Of a stretch of 64,000 nucleotides of DNA, positions 44,131-54,000 are shown piece by piece. Below the pieces are notes generated by a model. That model was not told where the DNA came from and did not search any database. It saw only the letters and a list, made by a program, of their open reading frames with translations. The DNA lies in the NCBI RefSeq assembly GCF_000722875.1, contig NZ_JFHR01000007.1:62001-126000 (forward strand). Direction: 5' to 3'. Position numbers and translations under genes: made by a program. The stretch is from Sphingobium chlorophenolicum. Its GTDB lineage: Bacteria > Pseudomonadota > Alphaproteobacteria > Sphingomonadales > Sphingomonadaceae. Each line of letters opens with the position of its first letter. Positions within the stretch are counted from its first letter, which is position 1.

Positions 44131-47100
44131 TCAACGGAAGTCGTGCGACTTGAAGCGCACGGCGTCTTTGGGATCCATGCCGTCAGCTTGCGGCGGCCCA
44201 TAAAGGCTCCGTGCTTCCGGTCGCCAGTTCCTGTCGCCGCGATCGGGCGATCCAGCATGGCGCGCGCCATCGCCGCGTCCCGTGCGGTGCGGCAGGGACA
44301 ATTCGCCAATCCGATGGAGCAGGTCACCGTGATCGATAATGCGGTCGCAGATGACATGGATCACCTCGCCTTCCTTCTGAACGCGGCCCTTCATTCCGAT
44401 CATCGATGCCGCCATCACCGTCCGGCGTTGCGCCTCGAAGCGATCGGGCCACAGGATTCCGTTTGCGATGCCGGTTTCGTCCTCGATCGTGATGAAGAGG
44501 ACCCCCTTCGCCGAACCGGGCTTCTGCCGGACCAGAACGATTCCGGCGACCTCGACATGACGGCCGTCTCTTATCGTTGCGAGATCGGAGCACCTGATGA
44601 TGCTGCGGCGCGTCAGCTCGTCGCGCACGAAGGTCATCGGATGCGCGCGAAGCGATAGCTGAAGCGTACGATAATCCTCGATCACCTCACGGCCGTCGGT
44701 GAGAGGCTGCAAGATGACCTCCGGCTCGAGACCTTCCGCGCTGATGGTTTCAGACGCACGGTCGGCAGCGACAAAGAGCGGCAGCGGCGCCTCGCCGAGG
44801 CCGCGCACCTTCCAGAGCCCCTGCCGTCGATCGGCACCGAAGACACGGAATGCATCGGCATCAGCCAGCTTTTCGATGGCGGCGCGCTGGACACCCGAAC
44901 GCCGCCAAACATCCTCGACGGAATCGAACGCGGCCGTCGAACGGGCAGCGACGATCGCCGCGCCATCCGCGTTGGAGAGGCCGCGCACCTGCCGTAGCCC
45001 AAGCCGGACCGCGAGGTAGCGCCCGCCCATCGGCTCCAATGTGCAGTCCCAACGGCTCGCGTTGATGCACGGCGGGCGAACCTCGACGCCGTGCTCGCGC
45101 GCGTCCCTCACGATCTGGGCGGGGGCATAGAAGCCCATTGGCTGGGCGTTCATCAAGCTCGCGCAGAAGACGTCGGGATGATGATGCTTCATCCAGGCCG
45201 AGGCGTAGGCGATTTTCGCGAACGACGCGGCATGGCTTTCGGGAAAGCCATAGGAGCCGAAGCCCTCCAGCTGACGGAAGGTGCGCTCGGCGAACTCACG
45301 AGGGTAGCCGCGCGCCACCATGCCCTCGATCAGTTTCTCCGAGAAATGCGATACCCCGCCGGTGAACTTGAAGGTCGCCATCGCGCGGCGCAGGGCGTCC
45401 GCCTCGGCGGGCGTGAAGCCTGCGCCGACAATAGCCACCTTCATCGCCTGCTCCTGAAAGAGCGGCACCCCCAGCGTCTTCTCCAGGACCGCGCGCAGTT
45501 CAGGACGGGGATATTCGGGTTTCTCCAACCCCTCCCGACGCCGCAGATAAGGGTGGACCATGTCCCCCTGGATCGGGCCAGGCCTTACGATCGCGACCTG
45601 GATGACAAGATCGTAAAAGCGCCGCGGCTTCATGCGCGGCAGCATCGACATCTGCGCGCGGCTTTCGATCTGAAACGTGCCGACGGTGTCGGCCTTCTGG
45701 ATCATGCCGAACACGGCCTCATCGTCGTCCTGCAGGTCGGCGAGCCCGATACTAAGGCCCTTGGCCTCCTCGAGCAGATTGAATGCCCGGTTCATGCAGC
45801 CGAGCATCCCAAGTCCGAGGACGTCGACCTTCATGAACTTGAGCGCGTCGATGTCATCCTTGTCCCACTCGATGATCTGCCGATCATCCATCGCCGCCGG
45901 CTCGATCGGCACGAGATCGTCGAGCCGATCATGGGTGAGCACGAACCCGCCCGGATGCTGGCTCATGTGACGCGGCACGCCGATCAGTTTCCGGGCGAGG
46001 TCGAGCGTCAGCCGCAGCCGGCGGTCGGCGATGTCGAGATTGAGCTCCTCGACCTGCTTCTCGCCGACCCCTTCGGCCGACCAGCCCCAGACGAGGCCGG
46101 CGAGGGAGGCGGTGAGATCTTCCGGCAGGCCCATCGCCTTACCGACGTCGCGCACAGCGCCGCGTGCCCGGTACCGGGTGACTACGGCCGTGAGCGCCGC
46201 GCGGTCGCGCCCATAGGTCTCATAGATCCACTGGATGATTTCCTCGCGGCGCTCATGTTCGAAGTCGACGTCGATGTCGGGCGGCTCGCGCCGCTCGCCC
46301 GAAACAAAGCGTTCGAAGAGCAGCTCATGCTTGATGGGATCGATGCTGGTGATCCCGAGCACGAAGCACACACAGCTGTTCGCGGCCGAGCCGCGGCCCT
46401 GACAGAGGATCCCGCGCCGGCGCGCCTCGCGCACGATGGAGTGGACGGTCAGGAAGTAAGGCGCGTAGCCGAGCTCGTCGATCAGGCGCAGCTCGTGGCC
46501 GATCTGATCTCGGTAAGCCTGCGGGACCTTGCCGTCGAACATCTGCCCGACGGCATCGTTCGCCATCTGCTCGAGCGCCTGCTGCGCAGTCAGGCCCTCG
46601 ATCACCCGCTCATGCGGATATTGGTACGCCAGTTCGCCAAGAACGAATGTGCAAAGGTTCGCAATGTCAACGCTGGCCCGCAACGCGTCCGGGAATTGGC
46701 CGAAACGGCGCACCATCTCCTCCGGGGGCTTCAGCGCGCGATCGGCATTGACCTCCCGCCGGTAGCCGAGCTCATCGACCGTGCATTTCTCGCGCACGGC
46801 CGTCACCACGTCCTGGAGGAGACGAGCGTCCGGAGCGTGATAGAGGACGTCACCCGTGACGACCGCGCGGACTCCAGCGGCGCCAGCTTGCCGCGCGAGC
46901 GCATCGATGCGGACCGCATCGTCGGGCCGGCGCCGCTGGAACAGCGCCATATATCCCCGCTGGCCATAGATTGCCCGAAGGTCGGCGAGCGCCGCCAGGT
47001 TCTCCCCGTCAGCCTCATGCGGCAGCAGGATGGCGATCATGCCTTCGGACCATGGCTCGAGATCGTGCCAGTGGAGCAGGCAACCGCCCTTCCCGGCCCG

Positions 47101-47394
47101 CTTCTTGCCGACCGTCAGCAGACGCGTAAGCCGCGACCAGGCAGTCCGGTCGGTCGGATAAAGGATCAGGCGCCGCCCGCAGGACAGATCGACCCGAGCC
47201 CCCGCGATTGAACGGACCCCGGTTGCCTTCTGGGCCTCCCAGGCGCGCACCACGCCCCCAACGGTTCCAATGTCGCCGACGCCAAGCGCCGGATATCCGA
47301 GCATCGCCGCGGCCGCGAAGAGTTCCTCCGGGCTGGACGCGCCGCGAAGGAGCGAGAAGTGCGTCAGGACCTGGAGTTCGACGTAGGGCGTCAT
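44131..47394 (-). CDS. dnaE2: Error-prone DNA polymerase DnaE2 (ImuC)
   Basis: 1087 aa. The PHP domain starts at [20 protein letters not shown]. The polymerase active site shows [12 protein letters not shown] near residue 390, and the C-terminal OB fold is present ([20 protein letters not shown]). It copies damaged DNA at low fidelity together with ImuA and ImuB during the SOS response. ATG 47394 overlaps the imuB stop by four bases. The longer open frame to 47604 would intrude on imuB. Confidence 0.94.
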   Translation of the reverse strand: MTPYVELQVLTHFSLLRGASSPEELFAAAAMLGYPALGVGDIGTVGGVVRAWEAQKATGVRSIAGARVDLSCGRRLILYPTDRTAWSRLTRLLTVGKKRAGKGGCLLHWHDLEPWSEGMIAILLPHEADGENLAALADLRAIYGQRGYMALFQRRRPDDAVRIDALARQAGAAGVRAVVTGDVLYHAPDARLLQDVVTAVREKCTVDELGYRREVNADRALKPPEEMVRRFGQFPDALRASVDIANLCTFVLGELAYQYPHERVIEGLTAQQALEQMANDAVGQMFDGKVPQAYRDQIGHELRLIDELGYAPYFLTVHSIVREARRRGILCQGRGSAANSCVCFVLGITSIDPIKHELLFERFVSGERREPPDIDVDFEHERREEIIQWIYETYGRDRAALTAVVTRYRARGAVRDVGKAMGLPEDLTASLAGLVWGWSAEGVGEKQVEELNLDIADRRLRLTLDLARKLIGVPRHMSQHPGGFVLTHDRLDDLVPIEPAAMDDRQIIEWDKDDIDALKFMKVDVLGLGMLGCMNRAFNLLEEAKGLSIGLADLQDDDEAVFGMIQKADTVGTFQIESRAQMSMLPRMKPRRFYDLVIQVAIVRPGPIQGDMVHPYLRRREGLEKPEYPRPELRAVLEKTLGVPLFQEQAMKVAIVGAGFTPAEADALRRAMATFKFTGGVSHFSEKLIEGMVARGYPREFAERTFRQLEGFGSYGFPESHAASFAKIAYASAWMKHHHPDVFCASLMNAQPMGFYAPAQIVRDAREHGVEVRPPCINASRWDCTLEPMGGRYLAVRLGLRQVRGLSNADGAAIVAARSTAAFDSVEDVWRRSGVQRAAIEKLADADAFRVFGADRRQGLWKVRGLGEAPLPLFVAADRASETISAEGLEPEVILQPLTDGREVIEDYRTLQLSLRAHPMTFVRDELTRRSIIRCSDLATIRDGRHVEVAGIVLVRQKPGSAKGVLFITIEDETGIANGILWPDRFEAQRRTVMAASMIGMKGRVQKEGEVIHVICDRIIDHGDLLHRIGELSLPHRTGRGDGARHAGSPDRGDRNWRPEARSLYGPPQADGMDPKDAVRFKSHDFR

Positions 47395-49178
47395 GCGAAC
47401 ACGCCGTGGATCCACCAGCTCAGATCGCCGGTTTGATGATCCATCCCGTCGCCACGCCGGAACAGCCAGAACCGGCCCCCATGCTCGTCCTCCACCCGGA
47501 AATAGTCGCGCACTCCCCAGACTTCGGCGTCTCGTCGCCACCATTCCCCATGAATGCGCTCGGGACCATCGCCCGCGACCACACGGTGCGTTCGGCCACG
47601 CCATTCAAATCGCTTGGGCGGTTGATCGGGCAGGAGGGCAATCACGCCCCAGAGCGGCTCGGGTCGTGCGAACAGGCGGACCGGGCGCCGCCAGTTCGGC
47701 CAGTCGCCCGGTACTTCGACCGGGTCGCAATGGGCCACCGCCCGCTCTGGTACATGACTTGCCACGGGAACGATGCGAAACACCGCTTCGCTGCCAATGC
47801 GACCAGCCACCACGTCTACGAGGCGGGCTGGATCGCGCACGAGTGGGTCTCCGGCGAGTACGGCGCCCAGTTCGACCGCATCGAGCGGCTCGGTATGGGT
47901 CGCCGCCAGCCAGAACTGCTCGAGACCCATGCCCGGATCGATCCGCTCGATCTTGAGCTTCAAGAGGCGCAGGAGGTGCGGCACCTCTCGCGTTGGCCGT
48001 GACGTGCCGATCGCCACCACCTGCTCGCTCCCGTCCACGCGGGCGCCACAGAGCCGCAGCGAACGGGCACCAAGCCCCCTCGCCTGCAGCAGCTCCGCTA
48101 GATCGCCCAACAAGTCCTCGATGACCTGTGCGATCGCCTCGGCCGTGCCGATAGGCTCAAGCGGTCGCCGCTCGGCGACAGGCATTGCGGGGTCCTCGCG
48201 CGGCGTGATCGGCTCGGCGACGCTACCCAGAGCCTGATCCAGCCTGGTGATCGCCGCTAAGCCGAGTCGGCGCGCGAGAGGCGCGCGCGCAACCGGCAGA
48301 AGATCGGCTATTCTCTCGAAACCGAAGCGGCGGCCGGCAACGAGAGACGGCTTTTCGAGGCGCAGTGCGGCCAGCGACAGCGGCGACAGCGCGGCGACCG
48401 TCTCGCCGCGCGGAACGATCGTGATTGCGGTGCAGCCAAAGCGGGCGAGCGCATGGGCCGCACCGGGGGTATCGGCAACTGAAACCCGGGCCGTGAAACC
48501 CGCACGCTGACAGAAGGCTATAATGCGTCGGCAGAACCGTTCTTCGCCGCCGTGAAGATGCTCGCAGCCTGTGAGGTCCAGCCACAATCCATCCGGGGGC
48601 GTCGCGGCAGCGATCGGCGACCAGCGCCGGACGGCAAGAAGCGCGAGGCGATCGAGCAAGGCGGCATCCGCGGCTTGGTCGTGCGGCCGCACGTCGAGAT
48701 CGGACACGAGTGCGCGCGCGTGCGTCGCCGCCATGCCCACATGGATGCCGAGAGCCGCCGCCGCGGCACACACCGCCACGACCTCCTCGCGTCGACGGAC
48801 GCGATTGGTCAACACCAAGGGCACATCGGCGCGACCAAACGAGTTATTGGCCGCGCTGGGCTCGGCTGGGGCGCCAGCGCGCTTGAACGGGTGGGCGGCC
48901 GCTTCGGATCGGCGGCCGAGTTCCCGCATCGGCGGTTTCGCGTGGCCCGGCAGTGCCGCGATCTGCTGCTCTATGTCTCCCCTGGCCGGAGTTCCGGCCC
49001 GAGCCCAGCGGGCACCCGGACGCCATCCGCCTCCGCGCGGGACGGAGCAGGCGCCGGGGTTGTCGTCGACGGGAAGCTGGAGCGCGGCGCGTTCAGGCAG
49101 CCGCGAAGCGGGCCGTTCCAACCGCCGCAGCCGTTCGACGGCCAGGTGCGGCAGGAACAGCGAGACGACCCGTCTCAT
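47391..49178 (-). CDS. imuB: ImuB, catalytically inactive Y-family polymerase adaptor
   Basis: 595 aa. It starts [19 protein letters not shown], typical of ImuB, and has Y-family palm/finger and little-finger features ([32 protein letters not shown]) without the usual acidic catalytic triad. A C-terminal ImuB region ([20 protein letters not shown]) follows. A Pro/Ala/Gly-rich insertion at about residues 40-115 is unusual. It bridges the beta clamp and DnaE2. Confidence 0.9.
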   Translation of the reverse strand: MRRVVSLFLPHLAVERLRRLERPASRLPERAALQLPVDDNPGACSVPRGGGWRPGARWARAGTPARGDIEQQIAALPGHAKPPMRELGRRSEAAAHPFKRAGAPAEPSAANNSFGRADVPLVLTNRVRRREEVVAVCAAAAALGIHVGMAATHARALVSDLDVRPHDQAADAALLDRLALLAVRRWSPIAAATPPDGLWLDLTGCEHLHGGEERFCRRIIAFCQRAGFTARVSVADTPGAAHALARFGCTAITIVPRGETVAALSPLSLAALRLEKPSLVAGRRFGFERIADLLPVARAPLARRLGLAAITRLDQALGSVAEPITPREDPAMPVAERRPLEPIGTAEAIAQVIEDLLGDLAELLQARGLGARSLRLCGARVDGSEQVVAIGTSRPTREVPHLLRLLKLKIERIDPGMGLEQFWLAATHTEPLDAVELGAVLAGDPLVRDPARLVDVVAGRIGSEAVFRIVPVASHVPERAVAHCDPVEVPGDWPNWRRPVRLFARPEPLWGVIALLPDQPPKRFEWRGRTHRVVAGDGPERIHGEWWRRDAEVWGVRDYFRVEDEHGGRFWLFRRGDGMDHQTGDLSWWIHGVFA

Positions 49179-49851
49179 CGCAGCCCTCCACGATCAGGGA
49201 GAAAGGTTCTCCGCCTCTTTGGCGGGAGACCTCGACAGACCAACGTGGCCTTCCCACGCCCGCCACGGTCAGGCGCTCGGATGGCGCGCTCGCAATGCGC
49301 CATCTGGTCCAGGCCGCAGAAGGTTCACCGAGCGGCTCCTGATCCCGGCGCCGGCGCCGCCGAAGGAGCAGCACCGGGATGTCCGCATCGGCGGCGACCA
49401 GTTGGAGGCGACGCGTCGCCACCATCGGCACCCTGGCCACTTCGGCAACGACCGCAGACGGCGTTCCGTCCCGGACCGCGTCTTCCACGACAGCCAGCAG
49501 CGTTTCGTCGTCACGCGGCAGCGCGTGGATTACGTCCGCCGATGTGAGCCCGGCTTGCGCCAGGCCGGGCGCGTAAAGATCACTGCGGCACGCTACCCAG
49601 AGGACGGGACCACCGCTGCGCCGCGCCTCGCGTGCTGCGATGCCAGCGAGAAAGAGTGTGGCCGCCGCATCGTCGGCGAGCGAGCAGGTCCGCGCAACGA
49701 CCTCGTGAAGCGCGCCAGCGCGCAGCCCGCCTCCGGCAAGGCGGCTATCCAGTGCCGGGATATCAAACGGAATCGTGCGATAGTCCGGGATGGGCGTCGC
49801 TATTGCGCGCAGATGCGCTAAACTGGCGGGGAGAGAATCGAGGGCAGGCAT
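49093..49851 (-). CDS. imuA: ImuA, RecA-like SOS mutagenesis protein
   Basis: 252 aa from ATG 49851. A RecA/SulA-like core is seen (LDSRLAGGGLRAGALHEVVA, then AARRSGGPVLWVACRSDLYA), with an Arg-rich stretch (LLLRRRRRRDQ) and ImuA-type C-terminus. First gene of imuA-imuB-dnaE2; its 3' end overlaps imuB by 86 bases. An SOS box sits 19-33 bases upstream. Confidence 0.88.
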   Translation of the reverse strand: MPALDSLPASLAHLRAIATPIPDYRTIPFDIPALDSRLAGGGLRAGALHEVVARTCSLADDAAATLFLAGIAAREARRSGGPVLWVACRSDLYAPGLAQAGLTSADVIHALPRDDETLLAVVEDAVRDGTPSAVVAEVARVPMVATRRLQLVAADADIPVLLLRRRRRRDQEPLGEPSAAWTRWRIASAPSERLTVAGVGRPRWSVEVSRQRGGEPFSLIVEGCDETGRLAVPAAPGRRTAAAVGTARFAAA

Positions 49852-49869
49852 ACATATAAGACTCGAGTT

Positions 49870-49884
49870 GTTCCCTTTATGTTC
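49870..49884. promoter_or_regulatory. LexA (SOS) box of the imu operon
   Basis: GTTCCCTTTATGTTC, a perfect match to the alphaproteobacterial GTTC-N7-GTTC LexA site, read as GAAC-N7-GAAC on the coding strand. It lies just upstream of the imuA start. Confidence 0.85.
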
Positions 49885-49991
49885 CGTGAATCGCCGTGAC
49901 CGGTCAAGCGGATTGCGGAGCGCGGACGTGAGAATGGCCGCCCGCTCTGGCTGACGATGACGACGGAATGCGATGTCTCGCGCCGAAGCGG

Positions 49992-51881
49992 CTAAAGATC
50001 GGGGAGTTCCTGGTTGGCGCGGCCCCAACCCGCCAACTCTTTCGATGCCGCGCGTTGGACCAATTTCGTGCCATCGCCGACACGAAAATGGGCCGGCGTG
50101 GCGATCGTCTCCATTTCTTTCCAGCTGATCGGCGCTGCAACGGGCGCTCCCGGGCGCGCTCTAGCGCTGTAGGGCATTACCGCCGTGGCGCCGCGCTGAT
50201 TGCGAAGATAGTCGACGAAGATCCGGCCCTTGCGCTGCGCCTTGGGCAGCGCGGCCGTGAAATGCTCGGGATCGATCTGCGCGACGGCTCGCGCCAGCCG
50301 ATGAGCGAAATCCTTGACTTCGGGCCATTCCGCGCGCGGGGTCAGCGGCGCGATCACGTGCACGCCCTTGCCGCCGGTCACCATCGGGAAGGTCTCGAGC
50401 CCGACCGACTTCAGGATTTCCCGGAACTGAAAGGCGGCTGCGCGCACGTTCTCGAAGTCCAGTCCTTCGTCAGGATCGAGATCGAAGACGAGCCGATCGG
50501 CTTTTTCGACATCCTCGATGCGCGCGCCCCAGCCATGGAGTTCGACCGTGCCCATCTGCACGCAGGTCATCAGCCCATCGGCATCATCGATATAGAGGTA
50601 GGGCTCCTCATGGCCGTCCTTCTCGACGACGCCGACATGCCGGACCGCATCACCGAAGGTGCCCGCGTCGTGCTTCTGGAAGAAGCACTTCTTGGCACGG
50701 CCCTGCGGGCAGCGCACCAGGCTGATCGGACGCGAGCCAACCCAGGGAAGCATGACGCCGGCGACCGCGGCGTAATAATCTGCGAGCTCGCCTTTGGTGA
50801 TCTTGCTCTCAGGATAGATCACCCGGTCTCGGTTGCTGATCGGGACCGCACTCGTAGCAGGGGGCGGAAGCTCGTCAGCCCGGCGCTCGGTCTCAAGCAC
50901 GACCGCTTCGGGGTTCTTGTCCTCGCGCAGCCCAAGATAGCTGGGATGCCGAAGCGTGCCTTCATCGGTCATCTCCGTGAACGCGATTTCGGCCACCAAT
51001 TTGGGCCGCAGCCAATGGACGCCACGCACCTCCGATCGTGGCGCCTCGACCGGAGCTGCCTTCTGCTCCAGCGGCGCCATGATCTCCATCAGGCGGAACA
51101 GCTCGGCCGTATCAAAACCCGTCCCCACCTTTCCGGCATAGCGGAGCTTCCCCGCGTCGTGGACCGCAAGGATCAGTGAGCGGAACGCGCGGCTCTTGTC
51201 GGACGGCGTCCAACCGACCACGACGAACTCCTGCCGCTTGATGCACTTGGTCTTGACCCAGCTGCCAGCGCGGCTGCCGACATATTTCGCCGTGGCGAGC
51301 TTTGAGATCACGCCTTCCAGGTCAGCCTCGCAGAAGCTGTTGAGAAGCTTCTCTCCGTTGCCTCGGATATGATCTGAATAGCGGATGTGCTGTGCCTTTT
51401 TCGGCAGGATCGCCCGCAGTCGCGCCTTCCGCTCGACCAGCGGCAAGGCGGTGAGATCCTCACCGTCCAGCTCCAGGAGATCGAAGGCATAATAGTCGAT
51501 GGTGGCCGGTGCGCCCTTGAGCGCGTTCTGCAGGGCCTGGAAGCTCGACTGGCCGTTCGCGTCGATCACCACAGCTTCGCCGTCGATCAGTGCCGAGCGC
51601 ACTTTGAGTGCCGCGGCGTCCTTGAGAATGCTCGGGAAGCGCTCGGACCAATCCAGTCCGGATCGGGTGTAGGCCCGCGCCTCCCCGCCGCCGACGGACA
51701 CGACCGTGCGGTATCCGTCATATTTCATCTCGTGCAGCCAGCGATCGCTTGCTGGAACGGTATCGACGAGCGTTGCGAGTTGGACGGGTCGGAAAGCGGG
51801 GGGCTCAAGCGTAGCCGCGTCCGCATCGCCTGCAGCCTTCGCCGCGCGAACTGAACTCGACCTTGTCGCCGCGCGCGCCAT
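49992..51881 (-). CDS. ligD: ATP-dependent DNA ligase D (ligase + polymerase domains)
   Basis: 629 aa. The ATP-dependent ligase domain comes first: nucleophile K53 in MKYDGYR, then LIDGEAVV and EGVISKLATAKYVGSRAGSWVKTK. The PolDom primase-polymerase follows (about 340-629; ELADYYAAVAGVMLPWVG, LVFDLDPDEGLDFENV, VTGGKGVHV). The 3'-phosphoesterase domain of full LigD is absent, and no Ku gene is in the window. It would join double-strand breaks by end joining. Confidence 0.93.
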   Translation of the reverse strand: MARAATRSSSVRAAKAAGDADAATLEPPAFRPVQLATLVDTVPASDRWLHEMKYDGYRTVVSVGGGEARAYTRSGLDWSERFPSILKDAAALKVRSALIDGEAVVIDANGQSSFQALQNALKGAPATIDYYAFDLLELDGEDLTALPLVERKARLRAILPKKAQHIRYSDHIRGNGEKLLNSFCEADLEGVISKLATAKYVGSRAGSWVKTKCIKRQEFVVVGWTPSDKSRAFRSLILAVHDAGKLRYAGKVGTGFDTAELFRLMEIMAPLEQKAAPVEAPRSEVRGVHWLRPKLVAEIAFTEMTDEGTLRHPSYLGLREDKNPEAVVLETERRADELPPPATSAVPISNRDRVIYPESKITKGELADYYAAVAGVMLPWVGSRPISLVRCPQGRAKKCFFQKHDAGTFGDAVRHVGVVEKDGHEEPYLYIDDADGLMTCVQMGTVELHGWGARIEDVEKADRLVFDLDPDEGLDFENVRAAAFQFREILKSVGLETFPMVTGGKGVHVIAPLTPRAEWPEVKDFAHRLARAVAQIDPEHFTAALPKAQRKGRIFVDYLRNQRGATAVMPYSARARPGAPVAAPISWKEMETIATPAHFRVGDGTKLVQRAASKELAGWGRANQELPDL

Positions 51882-51960
51882 CGTGCGCGCTTAAGCCGTC
51901 TGCCTCATCCTCATGAGACGCCTGCCGACGCGGAGTCGTTCCCGAAGGATAGTTGCCGAG

Positions 51961-52146
51961 CTACTTCTTCAGTTTCTCGGCAGCAGCGTTGAGCTTGTCG
52001 CGGTCGTTGCCGACCCTCTTGATCAGGTCTTCGGCCTGCTGCTTCGAAATGCCGTGCTTGCGGGCGAAGTAGTTCACTTCATAGCCTTCGCCGCCGGCCA
52101 CTTGCCGACGATCTGCACCGCCGCGTTTGGATTTATTGTCAGCCAT
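51961..52146 (-). CDS. DUF3606-type small basic protein, 61 aa
   Basis: AAGGAG six bases before ATG 52146 (MADNKSKRGGADRR) fixes the start. The charged N-terminus is followed by EVNYFARKHGISKQQAEDLI, a helix-turn-helix-like pattern of DUF3606, found beside DNA-repair and stress genes. Its order before ligD suggests the same transcript. Confidence 0.75.
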   Translation of the reverse strand: MADNKSKRGGADRRQVAGGEGYEVNYFARKHGISKQQAEDLIKRVGNDRDKLNAAAEKLKK

Positions 52147-52243
52147 GCTCATCTCCTTCCCATCGGGAATCAATGAACGGCTCGACCAGTTCCATAGGCT
52201 CGCTTCGCCGAGCGACGCACCCACAATGGCCGGTGCGATTTCG

Positions 52244-52759
52244 CTAAAGGGCCAGCATGGGCTGCCGAGCGGCGTCCCGACCGATCTCTTCCACCAGAAA
52301 GGTCCGGGCTGGAGGAGTAACCAGGAGATCGGATTCCGGATGCGTGAGGTCAAGCCACTGCATGGTCCGGTTGCGGGTGATCATTGCGCCTTGGCGCGTC
52401 TGATAGCGTGCGACCTCCAGATTGGCCGGCACCGTCAGCACGGCGAAAGCGTCGGGGTGTTCCCCTTTCCTCGGCCGCCAGATACCGGCGAGATAGAACC
52501 AGTTTCCGTCCTCGCGGAAGAAACGATACCGCCGCCTCCCGGCGCGAACGTGGAATTCGGTCGCTGGGACCAGGCAGCGATGGGAGGGAAACGCCCGATC
52601 TTCCGAGCGCACGAAACGAAAAGGCGGCTCACCCGGATTGGCCGGCGCCAAGCCCCATGCCAGTTCGATGAGCTCGGGCTTGCCATCGGCCGGATCAGAC
52701 CGGACGATAGCCCGACGCGTCCCATCCGGAGCATCCGAATCGAAGGGCGTGGCTTGCAT
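52244..52759 (-). CDS. Divergent SRAP-like protein lacking the catalytic Cys
   Basis: 171 aa. It matches the SRAP (HMCES/YedK) family across AWGLAPANPGEPPF, VRSEDRAFPSHRCLVPATEF and FYLAGIWRP. The start (MQATPFDS) has no Cys2, which normally forms the thiazolidine crosslink to abasic DNA. The Asn of NxRxE is Phe49 and the active-site His is Gln120; only Glu68 remains. A DNA-binding but non-crosslinking protein is inferred. The SOS box lies six bases upstream of ATG 52759. Confidence 0.8.
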   Translation of the reverse strand: MQATPFDSDAPDGTRRAIVRSDPADGKPELIELAWGLAPANPGEPPFRFVRSEDRAFPSHRCLVPATEFHVRAGRRRYRFFREDGNWFYLAGIWRPRKGEHPDAFAVLTVPANLEVARYQTRQGAMITRNRTMQWLDLTHPESDLLVTPPARTFLVEEIGRDAARQPMLAL

Positions 52760-52764
52760 GGCCA

Positions 52765-52779
52765 GAACATATGAAGAAC
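52765..52779. promoter_or_regulatory. LexA (SOS) box between divergent SRAP genes
   Basis: GAACATATGAAGAAC, a perfect GAAC-N7-GAAC site, between the minus-strand SRAP-like gene and the plus-strand SRAP remnant at 52817. It would control both directions. Confidence 0.8.
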
Positions 52780-52816
52780 AGGCGCCGCAATCAACTGTGG
52801 CGGGATCGGAGATGCG

Positions 52817-53117
52817 ATGTGCAACGGTTACCGGCTTGAGGTGAATGTTGCCTCGATCGCCGAAGATTTCGAAGAGCTGAAGCTCAAGATCAAGTTTTCC
52901 GAGGGCGTGCCAAACGTCGCGCCGCGCGCGGATATCAAGATCACGGACGCGGCCCCGATCGTTCGAGGTCGCCGGGGATCGCGGCGGCGGAGATCTCGTC
53001 CAGCGTCGTTGGAGTTGGCCCGGACCTGACAAGAAGCCGGTCTACAACTTCCGTTCCGAAGACCGGGAGTTCGAAAGCGCCCGCTGCCTCATCCTCGCCG
53101 ATGGCTTCTATGAGTTT
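52817..53117 (+). pseudogene. 5' half of a split SRAP gene
   Basis: Starts ATG-TGC (M-C2), reads MCNGYRLEVNVASIAEDFEE, then frameshifts near 52962-52974. The following frame continues RGGGDLVQRRWSWPGPDKKP and YNFRSED up to GFYEF, where the sequence changes at an inverted repeat. The matching 3' half is at 57668-57961. Two lesions (frameshift and insertion) make it non-functional. Confidence 0.85.
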
Positions 53118-53191
53118 ATGTGGACATTTCTGCGTCGGAGTCGGTTCGCCGCGCTATGATCTTTCCACCGAGTCTCGAGAGGCCTGACCCC

Positions 53192-53809
53192 GTGTGCAAC
53201 GACTATCGGTTGGAAGTCCCCATCGCCTCGATCCTCGAAGATTTCGATGATCTGGAGATCAAGATCGACCTGCCGGAAGGCACACCCAACGTCGCCGCGC
53301 GCGAAGATATCAAGATCAGCGATGTGGCGCCGATCATCAAGGGCATCGACGGCGCCAGAGGCGTCGGCGAGCTGGTGAACCGACGATGGAGCTGGCCCGC
53401 CCCGAACGGCAAGCCGGTCTATAACTTCCGATCCGAGGGCCGCTCGTTTACCTCTCAACGCTGCCTCATTCCGACAGATGGATTCTATGAGTTCGGCCCG
53501 CCGATCGAGCCAGGTCAGAAGCGCAAGAGCAAGTACCTCTTCACGCTGAAGGACCACGACTGGTTCTGCATCGCCGGCATCTGGCGGTCCCACCCCGAGT
53601 TCGGCGAGGCATTCACGATGCTCACGACCGAGCCCGGCGAGGATGTAGCGCCCTATCATTCGCGGCAGATTATCCCGCTCACCCGCGACCAGTGGGCCGA
53701 CTGGCTGGACCCGTCAGTCCCAGCCGAAGAGGTGCTGAAGGTGCTTCCCAAGGGCAGCTTGCCGGTGACGCGGGTGTTCCCGCCGATGCCCGAGCCTATT
53801 CTACTCTGA
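53192..53809 (+). CDS. SRAP/HMCES-family abasic-site crosslinking protein
   Basis: 205 aa, GTG start giving Met-Cys2; GAGAGG lies about nine bases upstream. Catalytic set complete: C2, N78 (VYNFRSE), E100 (GFYEF) and H156 (PYHSRQ). Such proteins crosslink to abasic sites in single-stranded DNA to protect them. It is close to the split SRAP gene outside the insert. It is the first gene of the inverted-repeat-bounded segment. Confidence 0.92.
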   Translation: MCNDYRLEVPIASILEDFDDLEIKIDLPEGTPNVAAREDIKISDVAPIIKGIDGARGVGELVNRRWSWPAPNGKPVYNFRSEGRSFTSQRCLIPTDGFYEFGPPIEPGQKRKSKYLFTLKDHDWFCIAGIWRSHPEFGEAFTMLTTEPGEDVAPYHSRQIIPLTRDQWADWLDPSVPAEEVLKVLPKGSLPVTRVFPPMPEPILL

Positions 53810-53972
53810 CGCGGCCATGCGCGTCGTCCGCCATCGATCAAGAGGCTCCGAAGGGTTCGAGCTGGTCGATGATGACGGCAAGACCGATCCGCTGGCGGCA
53901 TGATTGCACCCGCCGCCGCATTGAGCAGCTCCTCACGGATCTGGATGAGCCGATAGCCACGCTTGCTTAAAT

Positions 53973-54000
53973 CCATATATCCATTATCGTAGATATATGG
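53973..54000. promoter_or_regulatory. Probable ArsR operator
   Basis: Perfect arms CCATATATC (53973-53981) and GATATATGG (53992-54000) around ten bases, AT-rich in a GC-rich setting. It includes the arsR start codon (53997-53999), so bound repressor would cover the transcript start; a leaderless mRNA is possible. The rest of 53810-53972 shows only a 28-codon ORF of no clear meaning. Confidence 0.65.

Noticed and set aside
45091..47211. 706-codon open frame on the plus strand
   Set aside because: It lies wholly antisense to dnaE2, whose polymerase motifs are unmistakable; high GC keeps the opposite frame open.
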